A stretch of DNA of 64,000 bases, taken from positions 9,369-73,368 of the forward strand of contig JAUNUP010000005.1 in NCBI GenBank assembly GCA_030538115.1. Direction: 5' to 3'. Of the stretch, positions 1 through 8,678 are shown piece by piece. This stretch comes from Dermatophilus congolensis (GTDB lineage Bacteria; Actinomycetota; Actinomycetes; Actinomycetales; Dermatophilaceae). Below the pieces are notes generated by a model that was not told the origin of the DNA, did not search any database, and saw only the letters and a list, made by a program, of their open reading frames with translations. The stretch's first letter is position 1; each line of letters opens with the position of its first letter. The position numbers and the translations under genes are program-made.

Positions 1-27
1 GGATATGCGTGAATAGAGTCACGCGAG

Positions 28-79
28 TAAGGACAGCCTTGCCTCGGTAGGGCCAGTAACTTAGGGTTACCTTACTTGC
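28..79 (+). promoter_or_regulatory. Candidate DtxR/IdeR iron boxes upstream of siderophore uptake operon
   Basis: Two 19-bp stretches, 28-46 and 61-79, each match the DtxR/IdeR consensus (TTAGGTTAGCCTAACCTAA) at about 12 of 19 positions by eye. The first keeps the AGG..AGCCT..CCT core. They lie 90-140 bp before the GTG of an iron-chelate binding lipoprotein, where iron-dependent repression would be expected. The match is visual only, and no -35/-10 pair was fixed with confidence. Confidence 0.4.
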
Positions 80-170
80 GCTGGTCGCCCGGCCCCCCTG
101 TCCGGGCGACCAGCGACGAGAAGGCAGCTGCCCTGGCCATTCACCGACGAAGACACCAAGGACTCACCTC

Positions 171-1193
171 GTGACTCGCACCCGCCTCACCCGCACGACT
201 CGCTCTGCCCGCATCGCTCCGCTCGCTCTGGTCTCCGCCCTCGCGCTCGCTGCCTGCGGAGGGGGCGAAAGCACCGAAGGTGCGGCGGGAACCCCCGGCG
301 CAGAGGGCGGCAATTCCGGCACGGTCTCGGTGACCGACAACAACGGCACGCAGGAGATCCCGGTCAATCCGGCGCGCGTCGTGGCGCTGGACAACACCTC
401 GTTCGAAACCCTCAAGGAATTCGGCATCACGCCTGTCGCGGCTCCGAAGCAGTTGCTTCCGGCCGAAGTCGCCGAGTGGAAGACCAACGCCGACATCATC
501 GACGTCGGCACGCACCGCGAGCCGAAGCTGGAGGCGGTGAACGAAGCCAAGCCCGACCTGATCATCGGCGGCAAGCGCTTCATGGACCACACCGACACCC
601 TCAAGCAGATCGCGCCCGTGCTCGACCTGAGCCCGAGCGTCGAGGCGACCGGTTACATCGACAAGCTCAAGCACCAGACCACGGTGCTCGGTCAGGTCTT
701 CGACAAGCCCGATGCCGCGAACCAGCTCAACGCCAAGCTCGACGCCTCCGTCGCGAAGGCCGCGGGCCTGACCAACGGCCAGACCGTGTTTCTCGCCAAC
801 CACAACGGCGGCAAGATCGACAACGGAGCCGGCCGCATCGCTCCGCTGCTGCAGCCACTGAACATGACCGACGTGTTCGCCAAGCAGTCGACCGGCGGCT
901 CCGACTCGGTGCACCAGGATTCCGGCCTCGCTCCCGAGACCGTGGCGCAGGCGAACCCCGACTGGATGTTCGTGATGGACCGCGACGCGGCCACCGCCGA
1001 GGCGCAGGGCACCACAGCGGCCGCCGCGAAGTCGACCATCGCGGCCCAGAAGGCTTGGGCCAACACGACGTTCGTCAAGAACGACCAGATCGTGTTCCTC
1101 GACCCCGGCTTCTACTACACCGAGGGCATCCAGGCCTACACGGCCGCGTACGACGCGATCGGCTCCGCCCTCGAGAAGGCAGCAGGGAAGTAA
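171..1193 (+). CDS. Siderophore-binding lipoprotein of iron ABC transporter (FatB/YclQ type)
   Basis: Extracytoplasmic substrate-binding protein of a ferric-siderophore ABC importer, 340 aa. A twin-Arg-rich n-region and hydrophobic stretch lead to a lipobox LALAAC with the lipidated Cys at residue 29, so the mature protein should be anchored to the outer face of the membrane. The mature part has the two-lobed periplasmic-binding fold of the FecB/FepB class, with the typical N-lobe phrases NPARVVALD and KPDLIIGG. Its overall pattern is closest to petrobactin/catechol binders such as YclQ/FatB (family recognition, not tested). The GTG start at 171 is preceded by AAGGA at 158-162. It is first in an operon with two permeases and an ATPase. 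The exact siderophore cannot be read from sequence. Confidence 0.88.
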   Translation: MTRTRLTRTTRSARIAPLALVSALALAACGGGESTEGAAGTPGAEGGNSGTVSVTDNNGTQEIPVNPARVVALDNTSFETLKEFGITPVAAPKQLLPAEVAEWKTNADIIDVGTHREPKLEAVNEAKPDLIIGGKRFMDHTDTLKQIAPVLDLSPSVEATGYIDKLKHQTTVLGQVFDKPDAANQLNAKLDASVAKAAGLTNGQTVFLANHNGGKIDNGAGRIAPLLQPLNMTDVFAKQSTGGSDSVHQDSGLAPETVAQANPDWMFVMDRDAATAEAQGTTAAAAKSTIAAQKAWANTTFVKNDQIVFLDPGFYYTEGIQAYTAAYDAIGSALEKAAGK

Positions 1194-1200
1194 CCGGCAG

Positions 1201-2172
1201 ATGAGCATGCAGGCACGCACAGCCAGGGTCGCGATCGTCGTCATCGTCGCGGCCCTGGCTGCCGCGTCCCTGTTCATCGGCGGGTACGACATCACGCTCG
1301 GTTCGCTGTTCGCCGGAGGCGAAGCGGCCGAGATGTTCTCGATCTCCCGCATCCCGCGCACGCTGGCGCTCATCTTCGCCGCGGTCGCGATGAGCGTCTC
1401 CGGCGTGATCATGCAGATGATCACGCAGAACAAGTTCGTCGAACCGACCACCGCGGGCACCAGCCAGTGGGCCGGCCTCGGCGTGCTGACGATGCTGCTG
1501 CTCGCGCCCGCCGCGCCTCCGATGGTGAAGATGGTCGTGGCCTCGGCGTTCGCCCTCCTCGGCACCCTCCTTTTCCTCTCGGTTCTGCGCCGGGTGGCCG
1601 TGCGCGGCTCGATCGTCGTGCCGCTGGTCGGCATCATGATGGGCGCCGTCATCGGGGCGATCAGCACGTTCCTCGCCGGGCAGTTCAACCTGCTGCAGTC
1701 GATGTCGGCGTGGAGGTCGGGCGGATTCTCCAGCGTGGTCGAGGGCTTCTACGAGCCGCTCTGGGCCGTGCTGATCATCGCGGTGCTTGCCTGGTTCGCC
1801 GCCGATCGCTTCACCGTCGCCGGCCTCGGCCGTGACCTCGCCACCAACGCGGGGCTGCACTACGAGCGCACGGTCTTTCTCGGAACCTGCCTGGTAGCCG
1901 TCGCGACCGGCATCACCTCGGTGGTCGTCGGTTTCATCCCGTTCCTCGGCCTCGTCGTGCCGAACCTCATCTCGATGCTCATGGGCGACGACCTACGCGC
2001 CAACCTGCCGTGGGTGGCCCTCACGGGCGTGGCGCTGCTGCTGGCCTGCGACCTCATCGGTCGAACTGTGGTGGCGCCCATGGAGATCCCGGCCTCCGTC
2101 ATCCTCGGCGTCGTCGGCGCGGCCACGTTCATCACCCTGATCTTGCGGCAGCAGAAGCAGTTGGTCGCATGA
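1201..2172 (+). CDS. Iron-siderophore ABC transporter permease 1 (FecCD family)
   Basis: Integral membrane permease, 323 aa, with about nine hydrophobic segments, of the FecCD/BtuC family. It forms half of the heterodimeric channel for a ferric siderophore. Family features visible are the early SRIPRTLALIFAAVAMSVSG segment and, in the last third, the PFLGLVVPNL stretch that contacts the ATPase in this family. It begins 7 bp after the binding-protein stop and overlaps the next permease by ATGA, so translation is probably coupled. Confidence 0.88.
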   Translation: MSMQARTARVAIVVIVAALAAASLFIGGYDITLGSLFAGGEAAEMFSISRIPRTLALIFAAVAMSVSGVIMQMITQNKFVEPTTAGTSQWAGLGVLTMLLLAPAAPPMVKMVVASAFALLGTLLFLSVLRRVAVRGSIVVPLVGIMMGAVIGAISTFLAGQFNLLQSMSAWRSGGFSSVVEGFYEPLWAVLIIAVLAWFAADRFTVAGLGRDLATNAGLHYERTVFLGTCLVAVATGITSVVVGFIPFLGLVVPNLISMLMGDDLRANLPWVALTGVALLLACDLIGRTVVAPMEIPASVILGVVGAATFITLILRQQKQLVA

Positions 2173-3245
2173 GCCCGTTCGCTAAAGCCCCCGTCGCCAC
2201 GACGGAGGAGGCGCCTGCCGCCGGTGCCGCGCCCACCACCGCTCCCGCGTCGAGCGAACGGCCGGGGAGCACGGTCGCGCGGCTCTCACCCTCCGCGATC
2301 GCGCCGCGAGGGCGTCTCGTCATCGCCGCTGTCGTGGCGGCCCTCGTCATGGGCCTGTACCTGTTCGGGTTCGTGCGCGGGTCGTTCGAGTTCGCCTTCA
2401 CCCTGCGCAGCGCCACCGCGGGCGCGATGCTCGTCGCCGCGTTCACGCAGGGCATCGCCACCGTCGTTTTCCACACGGTCACCGACAACCGCATCCTCAC
2501 CCCGTCGATCATGGGCTTCGACTCGATGTTCGTGCTCATGCAGACCGTGCTGGTCACGCTGTTCGGAGGCGCGGTGCTCGCCCTCGTCGACGGCGTGCCA
2601 GGCCTGCTCGCCCAGACGGCCGTGATGGTGCTGTTCGCGACCCTGCTGTACCGGTGGCTGTTCTCGGGCACGTTCCGCAACCTCTACGTGCTGCTGCTGG
2701 TCGGCGTGGTGTTCGGGATGGCGTTCGACTCCATCTCCACATTTCTCGAGCGGCTGCTGCACCCCACCGACTACGACATGCTCTCGGTCGAGCTGTTCGG
2801 GCGCATGACGGATGTCGACCGCGGCCTACTGCCGCTCGCGTTCGGGGTCTGCGCGGTGACCGGGCTCATGGTGTGGCGTCACCGCCACGTCTACGACGGG
2901 CTGCTGCTCGGCCGCGAGGCGGCGATGAGCATCGGCATCGACCACAAGCGCGAGCTGACGAAGGCGCTGATCCTCGTGGCCGTGCTCGTCTCGTTCTCCA
3001 CGGCGCTTGTGGGGCCGCTGACGTTCTTCGGGTTCGTCGTCGCCACCCTCGCCTACGAGTTGGCGGGCACCTACCGCCACGCCTACGTGCTGCCGATGGC
3101 GGTACTGCTCGGCATCATCGCCCTCGCGGGCGGACAGTTCGTTCTGCAGCACGTCTTCCACGCCGCCGGATTCCTCACAGTCATCATCGAATTCGTCGGC
3201 GGTCTCTTGTTCCTGGCCATCTTGCTACGAAAGCGCGCGCGATGA
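2169..3245 (+). CDS. Iron-siderophore ABC transporter permease 2 (FecCD family)
   Basis: Second FecCD-type permease, 358 aa, pairing with the upstream permease. The chosen ATG at 2169 overlaps the preceding TGA (ATGA). It gives an unusually long hydrophilic, Ala/Pro-rich N-terminal extension of about 55 residues before the first membrane helix, so a later start is possible, although no better-placed start was seen. The C-terminal GPLTFFGFVV segment is the family's ATPase-coupling region. The gene overlaps the ATPase gene by ATGA. Confidence 0.87.
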   Translation: MSPFAKAPVATTEEAPAAGAAPTTAPASSERPGSTVARLSPSAIAPRGRLVIAAVVAALVMGLYLFGFVRGSFEFAFTLRSATAGAMLVAAFTQGIATVVFHTVTDNRILTPSIMGFDSMFVLMQTVLVTLFGGAVLALVDGVPGLLAQTAVMVLFATLLYRWLFSGTFRNLYVLLLVGVVFGMAFDSISTFLERLLHPTDYDMLSVELFGRMTDVDRGLLPLAFGVCAVTGLMVWRHRHVYDGLLLGREAAMSIGIDHKRELTKALILVAVLVSFSTALVGPLTFFGFVVATLAYELAGTYRHAYVLPMAVLLGIIALAGGQFVLQHVFHAAGFLTVIIEFVGGLLFLAILLRKRAR

Positions 3246-4042
3246 TCACCTTCACCGACGTCTCCAAGAGCTACGGCAGCACCCAGGTGCTCGGCCCGGT
3301 CACCGGGTCGATCCCGGCAGGTGGGGTCACTTCGATCATCGGCCCGAACGGCGCCGGCAAGTCGACGCTGCTGACGATCATGGGTCGCTTGCTCGAACCG
3401 ACGACGGGCCAGGTCACGGTGGGCGGCCTCGACGTGGCGACGACCAAGTCGACCGTGCTGGCCAAGCGCCTCGCGATTCTGCGGCAAGAGAACCACCTCA
3501 CCGCGCGGCTCACCGTGCGCGATCTCGTGGGCCTGGGGCGCTACCCGCACTGTGGAGGCCGACTGCGCGCTGACGACCGTGCCCACGTCGACGCAGCCCT
3601 ACGCTTTCTCGACCTCGAGCACCTGCAGCACCGCTTTCTCGACCAGCTCTCGGGCGGCCAGCGGCAGCGCGCCTTCGTGGCGCTCGTGTTGGCGCAGGAC
3701 ACCGACTACGTGCTGCTCGACGAGCCGCTCAACAACCTCGACATGCGCCACAGCGTCGAGATGATGCGCCAGGTGCGTCGCGCCGCCGACGAGATGGGCC
3801 GCACGGTCGTGATGGTCGTGCACGACCTCAACTTCGCCGCCGCCTACTCCGACCGCATCATGGCGATGCGCGACGGGCAGATCATGGCCTTCGGCGAGGT
3901 ACCCGAGATGATGAACGAAGAACTGCTCAGCAACGTCTTCGGCACGAAGATCTGCATCCGCGAGGTCGACGGCCAGATGACCGCGATCCTGCCCCTCGAA
4001 GCAGGTGCCCGCTCTGACTTCTCGGTCCCCGTGGCCTGCTGA
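3242..4042 (+). CDS. Iron-siderophore ABC transporter ATP-binding protein (FepC/YclP type)
   Basis: Cytoplasmic ATPase, 266 aa, that powers the importer. The Walker A GPNGAGKST is at residues 34-42, the ABC signature LSGGQRQR near 136, the Walker B YVLLDEP near 156, and the switch His is in VMVVHDLNFA. The length is normal for the FepC class. The gene starts with an ATG that overlaps the stop of permease 2 and is the last gene of the operon; a new unit starts 18 bp downstream. Confidence 0.9.
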   Translation: MITFTDVSKSYGSTQVLGPVTGSIPAGGVTSIIGPNGAGKSTLLTIMGRLLEPTTGQVTVGGLDVATTKSTVLAKRLAILRQENHLTARLTVRDLVGLGRYPHCGGRLRADDRAHVDAALRFLDLEHLQHRFLDQLSGGQRQRAFVALVLAQDTDYVLLDEPLNNLDMRHSVEMMRQVRRAADEMGRTVVMVVHDLNFAAAYSDRIMAMRDGQIMAFGEVPEMMNEELLSNVFGTKICIREVDGQMTAILPLEAGARSDFSVPVAC

Positions 4043-4060
4043 GAGCCGTAGTCTGGCGCG

Positions 4061-4480
4061 ATGGGTGTCCCCTCCGTCGCAGCGCAACCCGAAGAGTCTC
4101 AGATCGAGCATCGGGTTCCGTTCAAGGTGTATTACGAAGACACCGACGCGCTCGGCATCGTGTACTACGCCAACTACTTCAAGTTTCTCGAGCGGGGCCG
4201 CGCCGAGTACCTCGAGTCCGGAGGTCGTAGCGTCGCCGACTGGAACGCCGCCGGGTACCTCTTCGTCGTACACGCCGTCTCCGCGAAGTTCAAGAAGCCG
4301 GCGGCGCTCGGCGACATCATCGAGATCGTCACGTCGTTCAGGCACGCCTCGCCCTTCCGTGGGGTCTTCGACCAACGGGTCGAGCGGGCCGGCGAAGTGC
4401 TGCTGACGGCCACCATCGACATCGCCTGCCTCGACTCCGGCCAAAATCTGCGGCGCCTGCCGACGTCGCTGACCGCCTGA
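4061..4480 (+). CDS. YbgC/FadM-type acyl-CoA thioesterase
   Basis: Hot-dog fold thioesterase of the 4-hydroxybenzoyl-CoA thioesterase family, 139 aa. The catalytic region reads YYEDTDALGIVYYANY, with the family's catalytic Asp at about residue 29, followed by the long helix segment FLERGRAEYL. It likely hydrolyses an acyl-CoA in the cytoplasm; the substrate is not deducible. TAGTCT at about 4048 lies just upstream of the ATG with no Shine-Dalgarno, which suggests a leaderless transcript (inference). Confidence 0.8.
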   Translation: MGVPSVAAQPEESQIEHRVPFKVYYEDTDALGIVYYANYFKFLERGRAEYLESGGRSVADWNAAGYLFVVHAVSAKFKKPAALGDIIEIVTSFRHASPFRGVFDQRVERAGEVLLTATIDIACLDSGQNLRRLPTSLTA

Positions 4481-4681
4481 CGCGGCATCTCTAAGGTCCG
4501 CTCAACCCGACTGACACACAACCGAATCCGCTGAGATTCAGACCGGTTGTCGACATCGGGCACCCACATTGGACGACCGACCTACTCCTGGCGCCTACTG
4601 TGAAGTAAGGATTCGCGTGTCGCGAACGATGCCGTCGCTCGGGGGGAGCAGCGGGGGCACGACATTGGGGAAAGGTCTGGC

Positions 4682-6049
4682 ATGGCACACAACACCGTGG
4701 TACCGATCGACGTCGAGCACGAAGTCGGCGTCGACGACTACTTCTTCTCGACCACCGACCGCAAGGGGGTCATCGAGGAGGCGAACTCGGTGTTCGTCCG
4801 ATTGTCGCGCTACGAACACGACCAGTTGCACGGTGCGCCGCACAACATCATCCGCCACCCCGACATGCCCGGTGGCGCGTTCAAGCTGGTCTGGGACCAG
4901 ATCGAGGCCGGTCGCCCCGCATGCGCGTACGTGAAGAACATGGCGGCCGACGGGGGTACCTACTGGGTCTTCGCCACCCTCATGGCCGTCGGCGACAAGT
5001 ACCTGTCGGTGCGCATGAAGCCGCTGGTCACCTCGCTGAAGGATGCCTCGAACTCGCTCTACGAGCAGGTGCGCCCGGCCGAGCTCGCCGCGCGCAGCGA
5101 CAGTGGCGCCTCCCGCGACGAAGCCGCCACCCTAGGCCTGGGAATGCTGGCCGAGGGGCTGGCGCCGCTGGGCGTCACCAGCGCCGACGACCTCGCGCTC
5201 ACCTGCCTGCCCCTGGAGGTGACAGAGCACGAACGCGCCTCGTCTCCCCTCCCGCAGCGCCCCGACGCCACCGGCCCGCTCGCAGACCTGCTCGGCGTCA
5301 TGCACGCCATCGACGCGCGCACCAGCGCGCTCGTGGCTCAGCTTGCCGAATACGACGCGCTCGTCAGCTCGCTCGAAGCATCGAGCCGCGACGCTGGACC
5401 CGCCTCCGACCGCCTGGCCCAGCTCGTCGACACCGCCGGCAACGGCGCCCAGGTCGAGGGCGTGCCCGAGATGATCCCCGAGTTCACCGGGCGCATGACG
5501 GAGTTCGCGAACGACGGCATCGACAAGCTCGCCAACCTCGACGGCACGCTCAGCTCACTCGCCCACGAGGTGCGCTGGCTGCGCATGCGCATCGCCCTGC
5601 TGCGCCTGCACAACCGCATGGTCGGCATGTTCTGCGCCGAGCTCATCGACGGCAACTCCACCGGCGACGCAGTGGCCTCGCTCGAACTGCTCGCCCAGGC
5701 CCTGGCCGACGGTGCCGCGGAGCTCGACGCCTCCGTCAACACGGTGCGCACGGCCATCGCGGGCGTACCCGGCGAGGTCGAGGCAGCCGTGCGTTGCGCC
5801 GACCGCACCCTGCGGTTCGCGACCAAGTGGCGCGGCGAGGCCGAGGCGGCTGAGGGCGACACCGCTGCCGCCCTCGTGCCGTTCGTCGAGGCTCTCTCCG
5901 CGAACAGCGCCACCGGCTTCGATGAGCTGCGCCGCTTCTACGAGGTCGCCGCACGCTGCGCGTTCTTGCCCGACAGCTACGACCACGACGCGCTCAGCGA
6001 GCAGGTGCGCCGCATGGACGAACTGGTCAAGGCCGCCGCGGCAGCCTGA
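4682..6049 (+). CDS. Soluble Aer-like PAS-domain protein without a recognised output domain
   Basis: 455-aa protein. Residues about 10-125 form a PAS domain of the aerotaxis-receptor type: FFSTTDRKGVIEEAN, then LHGAPHNIIRHPDMPGGAF, the segment that holds a flavin or other ligand in Aer. The rest (about 130-455) is Ala/Glu-rich, predicted helical, with no transmembrane helix, HAMP or chemoreceptor hairpin visible. RBS-like GGGGAAAGG lies just before the ATG. It may act as a soluble redox or oxygen sensor in trans. An MCP is encoded at 54397-55623, but no che genes are in the window. The function of the C-terminal part is unknown. Confidence 0.7.
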   Translation: MAHNTVVPIDVEHEVGVDDYFFSTTDRKGVIEEANSVFVRLSRYEHDQLHGAPHNIIRHPDMPGGAFKLVWDQIEAGRPACAYVKNMAADGGTYWVFATLMAVGDKYLSVRMKPLVTSLKDASNSLYEQVRPAELAARSDSGASRDEAATLGLGMLAEGLAPLGVTSADDLALTCLPLEVTEHERASSPLPQRPDATGPLADLLGVMHAIDARTSALVAQLAEYDALVSSLEASSRDAGPASDRLAQLVDTAGNGAQVEGVPEMIPEFTGRMTEFANDGIDKLANLDGTLSSLAHEVRWLRMRIALLRLHNRMVGMFCAELIDGNSTGDAVASLELLAQALADGAAELDASVNTVRTAIAGVPGEVEAAVRCADRTLRFATKWRGEAEAAEGDTAAALVPFVEALSANSATGFDELRRFYEVAARCAFLPDSYDHDALSEQVRRMDELVKAAAAA

Positions 6050-6052
6050 GGC

Positions 6053-6952
6053 TCAGGCGCCGGTCGCGCGAGCGATGATCGCCTCTGCCACCTCCTCCGG
6101 GTGGCATTCGGGCAGCCAGTGACCGGCGTCTAGTTCGACGAATCGGTAATCGGCATCGACGAGCGTGTGTGTGCGGCGGGCGGCCGTGCCCCCGAGATAG
6201 GGGTCGTGGCGCCCCCACACGTACGTCGTCGGCACCGAGACCGGGCCGACCGATCCGCGCCGGGCCCCGTGGTCCGGCTTCGTGCCTGAGCCGTCGGTCG
6301 CGCCCGCTGTTCTGGCTTGTCTGGTCGCTCGGGATTGCGGCAAGAACATGCCCCTGTACCAGTTGATCCCGCCCCGAATCGCATCCGGTTCACCCAGGCG
6401 CCGCTCATAGGCGGTGGCGAACTCGAGCGGCAGCCCGACTTTGCGGGTGTAGCCGCGCCGCAGGGCCGCCTCGAACACCGCCTCCGGTATGACCGGGAGC
6501 TGCATGAAGAACATGTACCAACTGCGCATGGCCTGCCGCGAGCGGGGCATGGCCCACGCCAGCGCATCGGGGTGAGGGGTCGACAGCACGGTCAGCGTCG
6601 AGACGAGATCAGGGCGGACCCTCGCCAGGACCCACGCGACCGCGCCACCCCAGTCGTGCCCGACCACGTGAACGCGCTCGGCCCCGGTCGCCTCGATGAG
6701 CGCCACCACGTCGGCGACGAGCTCTTCGATGCGGTAGTCGAAGCGCGACACAGGTCGCGCACCCGGCGAGTAGCCGCGCAAATTCGGTGCGACACAACGG
6801 AATCCGCGACTATTCAGAATTGGCGACAGATTCGACCACGTCGATGAGTCCTGCGGAAAGCCATGCAGGAGCAGCACTACCTCGCCGCCCCCGTCAGGTA
6901 ACGCGGTATCCACCACATCGAATGTGTAGGGCCCCCTGGAGAAAGAATGCAT
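6053..6952 (-). CDS. Alpha/beta hydrolase (epoxide hydrolase/haloalkane dehalogenase-like)
   Basis: 299-aa alpha/beta-hydrolase fold enzyme. Visible motifs are the oxyanion-hole HGFPQDSSTW near residue 30, the nucleophile elbow VVGHDWGG (Asp nucleophile, as in epoxide hydrolases) near 100, an acid strand TTYVWGRHDPY and the C-terminal His in DAGHWLPE. The ATG at 6952 was chosen. A start at 7030 would be in frame but would overlap the preceding radical-SAM gene by about 50 bp. It lies 27 bp downstream of that gene on the same strand and could share its transcript. The substrate is unknown. Confidence 0.78.
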   Translation of the reverse strand: MHSFSRGPYTFDVVDTALPDGGGEVVLLLHGFPQDSSTWSNLSPILNSRGFRCVAPNLRGYSPGARPVSRFDYRIEELVADVVALIEATGAERVHVVGHDWGGAVAWVLARVRPDLVSTLTVLSTPHPDALAWAMPRSRQAMRSWYMFFMQLPVIPEAVFEAALRRGYTRKVGLPLEFATAYERRLGEPDAIRGGINWYRGMFLPQSRATRQARTAGATDGSGTKPDHGARRGSVGPVSVPTTYVWGRHDPYLGGTAARRTHTLVDADYRFVELDAGHWLPECHPEEVAEAIIARATGA

Positions 6953-6978
6953 ACGGACATTCAACCCAACCGCGAGCG

Positions 6979-8082
6979 TTATCTTATCGATATGCGCACC
7001 GGAATTCTCCGGGTTCCGAAGTCTCCGCACTCGTTACCGAATCTCCCGGGCACAGGTGCACCGCAAGCGGCACACCGACCCAGAGTGTCAATACGGTAGT
7101 CGGTCACCGTATATCCCTCGCGGACGATGATCTTGCGCTTGCAGGAGGCGCAAGAAGTGGTCGCGCCCTCGACATCCGAAACGTTCCCCGTATATACAAA
7201 GTGCAGTCCGGAATCGAGTCCGATCCGACGCGCTCGACCCACGGTGGCCTTGGGAGTGGCAGCTACATCGCGCAACTTGTGATCGGGGTGGAATGCGGTG
7301 AAATGCAGCGGAACATCCGGGCCGAGTTCGGTATACACCCACTCGCATAGCCTGCGAATGTCAGCATCGGAATCATTGAATCCCGGAATCAACAGAGTTG
7401 TGATCTCGACCCAGACGGAGGTCGAATGCACCAGATACACCAGCGTATCGAGAACGGTCGACAAACGACTGCCGGTGACCTTGCGATAGAAGGTCTCCGA
7501 GAAGCCCTTGAGGTCGACGTTCGCGGCATCGACCACGTCGAACAACTCGGCGCGCGCCCCGGGTAAGACATAACCGGCGGTCACGGCCACAGTGCGTATC
7601 CCCCGCTCACGGCAGGCCACCGCCGTATCGATGGCGTACTCGGCGAAGATCACGGGGTCGTTGTACGTGAATGCCACGCTCGTGCACTGCCATTCGCTCG
7701 CGGTGCGGGCGATGTCGGCCGGTGACGCCGCATCGGAGAGGGCCTCGACGCGTGAACTCGTGCTGATCTCCCAGTTCTGGCAGAAGCGGCAGCCGAGGTT
7801 GCAGCCCGCGGTTCCGAATGAGAGCACCGGAGTCCCTGGGAAGAAATGTGACAGGGGCTTCTTCTCGATCGGGTCGATGCAGAATCCCGTGCTGCGGCCG
7901 TACGCCGTGAGCACGAGACCCTCACTCTCAGAAGACTCTGAAGCCTCGGGTCGCCCTCGCACGAAGCAGAATCCGCGCTGCCCCTCGCGCAGGCGGCACT
8001 CGCGCGGGCAGACATCGCACTGCACTCGGCCGTCGTCGAGCCGATGCCAGAACCGGGCCGGCTCACCCTGGATCGCAGCCAT
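6979..8082 (-). CDS. amrS: AmmeMemoRadiSam system radical SAM enzyme
   Basis: 367-aa radical S-adenosylmethionine enzyme. The cluster motif CNLGCRFC (CxxxCxxC) is at residues 94-101. N-terminal cysteines at 22, 25, 29 and 39 and a C-terminal zinc-ribbon-like CASC...CAAC pair are typical of the AmrS family. Such proteins are often labelled PFL-activating-enzyme-like because of the shared core. The neighbouring AMMECR1-like and Memo-like genes, overlapping end to end, identify the AmmeMemoRadiSam set instead. The biochemical role of the trio is unsettled. Confidence 0.88.
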   Translation of the reverse strand: MAAIQGEPARFWHRLDDGRVQCDVCPRECRLREGQRGFCFVRGRPEASESSESEGLVLTAYGRSTGFCIDPIEKKPLSHFFPGTPVLSFGTAGCNLGCRFCQNWEISTSSRVEALSDAASPADIARTASEWQCTSVAFTYNDPVIFAEYAIDTAVACRERGIRTVAVTAGYVLPGARAELFDVVDAANVDLKGFSETFYRKVTGSRLSTVLDTLVYLVHSTSVWVEITTLLIPGFNDSDADIRRLCEWVYTELGPDVPLHFTAFHPDHKLRDVAATPKATVGRARRIGLDSGLHFVYTGNVSDVEGATTSCASCKRKIIVREGYTVTDYRIDTLGRCAACGAPVPGRFGNECGDFGTRRIPVRISIR

Positions 8083-8678
8083 CAGGGCAACCCTTCGAAC
8101 ACACCCACCGTGTAGGTCTCGAGGCGCATCTCGTCGTCCCAGACGCCCTCAGGGATACCGGCCTTGAGCCGCAGTTGCTCGAGGAACTCGCGCGGATCGG
8201 GCAGCGACGACCAGACCGACGGCAGAAACGTGGCATGGCGGTCACGCCACCGCAGCACCACGCCGTCGATCCCCGGCCGCAGCAAGGCCACTGCTTCGAC
8301 CTCGGAGGCGGCGGCGCGCGGCGTGGGAGGCGAAAGCACCGACACTTCGATGGCCGTGCGCGCGAGCTCCTCCGGCCTCAATTCGGGAAAGCGTCTGTCG
8401 CGCACCGCCGCCGCCACCGCGTTGCCCTCGACGTCCTCCGCCAGCGAGCGCCGCGGCGTGAGCGAGCCGATGCATCCGTGCAGGCGGCCGTCGGTGTGCA
8501 GGGTGACGAAGACGGCCCCCGGCGCGGCCAGCCACTCGCGCGCCTCGGTTGCCTCGTCGCCCGCCACCGGGAGTGCGGGCGCGGGCGCGCCGACCTCCGC
8601 GGCGATGGCAGCCCGGGCGAGGCCCGGCAGCAGCCGACCGACACTCTCTGGCACCGAGACTGCGCTCAACTCGCTCAC
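8082..8678 (-). CDS. amrA: AmmeMemoRadiSam system protein A (AMMECR1 domain)
   Basis: 198-aa AMMECR1-domain protein. The family signature LHGCIGSL, followed by a VEGNAVAAAVRDRRFP helix and an IEVSVLSPP strand, is present. The gene shares one base with the radical-SAM gene's start and overlaps the Memo-like gene by 4 bp, so the three are translationally coupled. The invariant Cys of the LxGCIG loop is conserved. The reaction is unknown; physical cooperation with the Memo-like and radical-SAM partners is inferred from constant gene linkage. Confidence 0.88.
   Translation of the reverse strand: MSELSAVSVPESVGRLLPGLARAAIAAEVGAPAPALPVAGDEATEAREWLAAPGAVFVTLHTDGRLHGCIGSLTPRRSLAEDVEGNAVAAAVRDRRFPELRPEELARTAIEVSVLSPPTPRAAASEVEAVALLRPGIDGVVLRWRDRHATFLPSVWSSLPDPREFLEQLRLKAGIPEGVWDDEMRLETYTVGVFEGLP

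Noticed and set aside
6979..8082. Radical-SAM gene as the PFL activase for the split PFL
   Set aside because: It overlaps the AMMECR1 and Memo genes and has the extra Cys motifs of AmrS; it is 27 kb from pflB.
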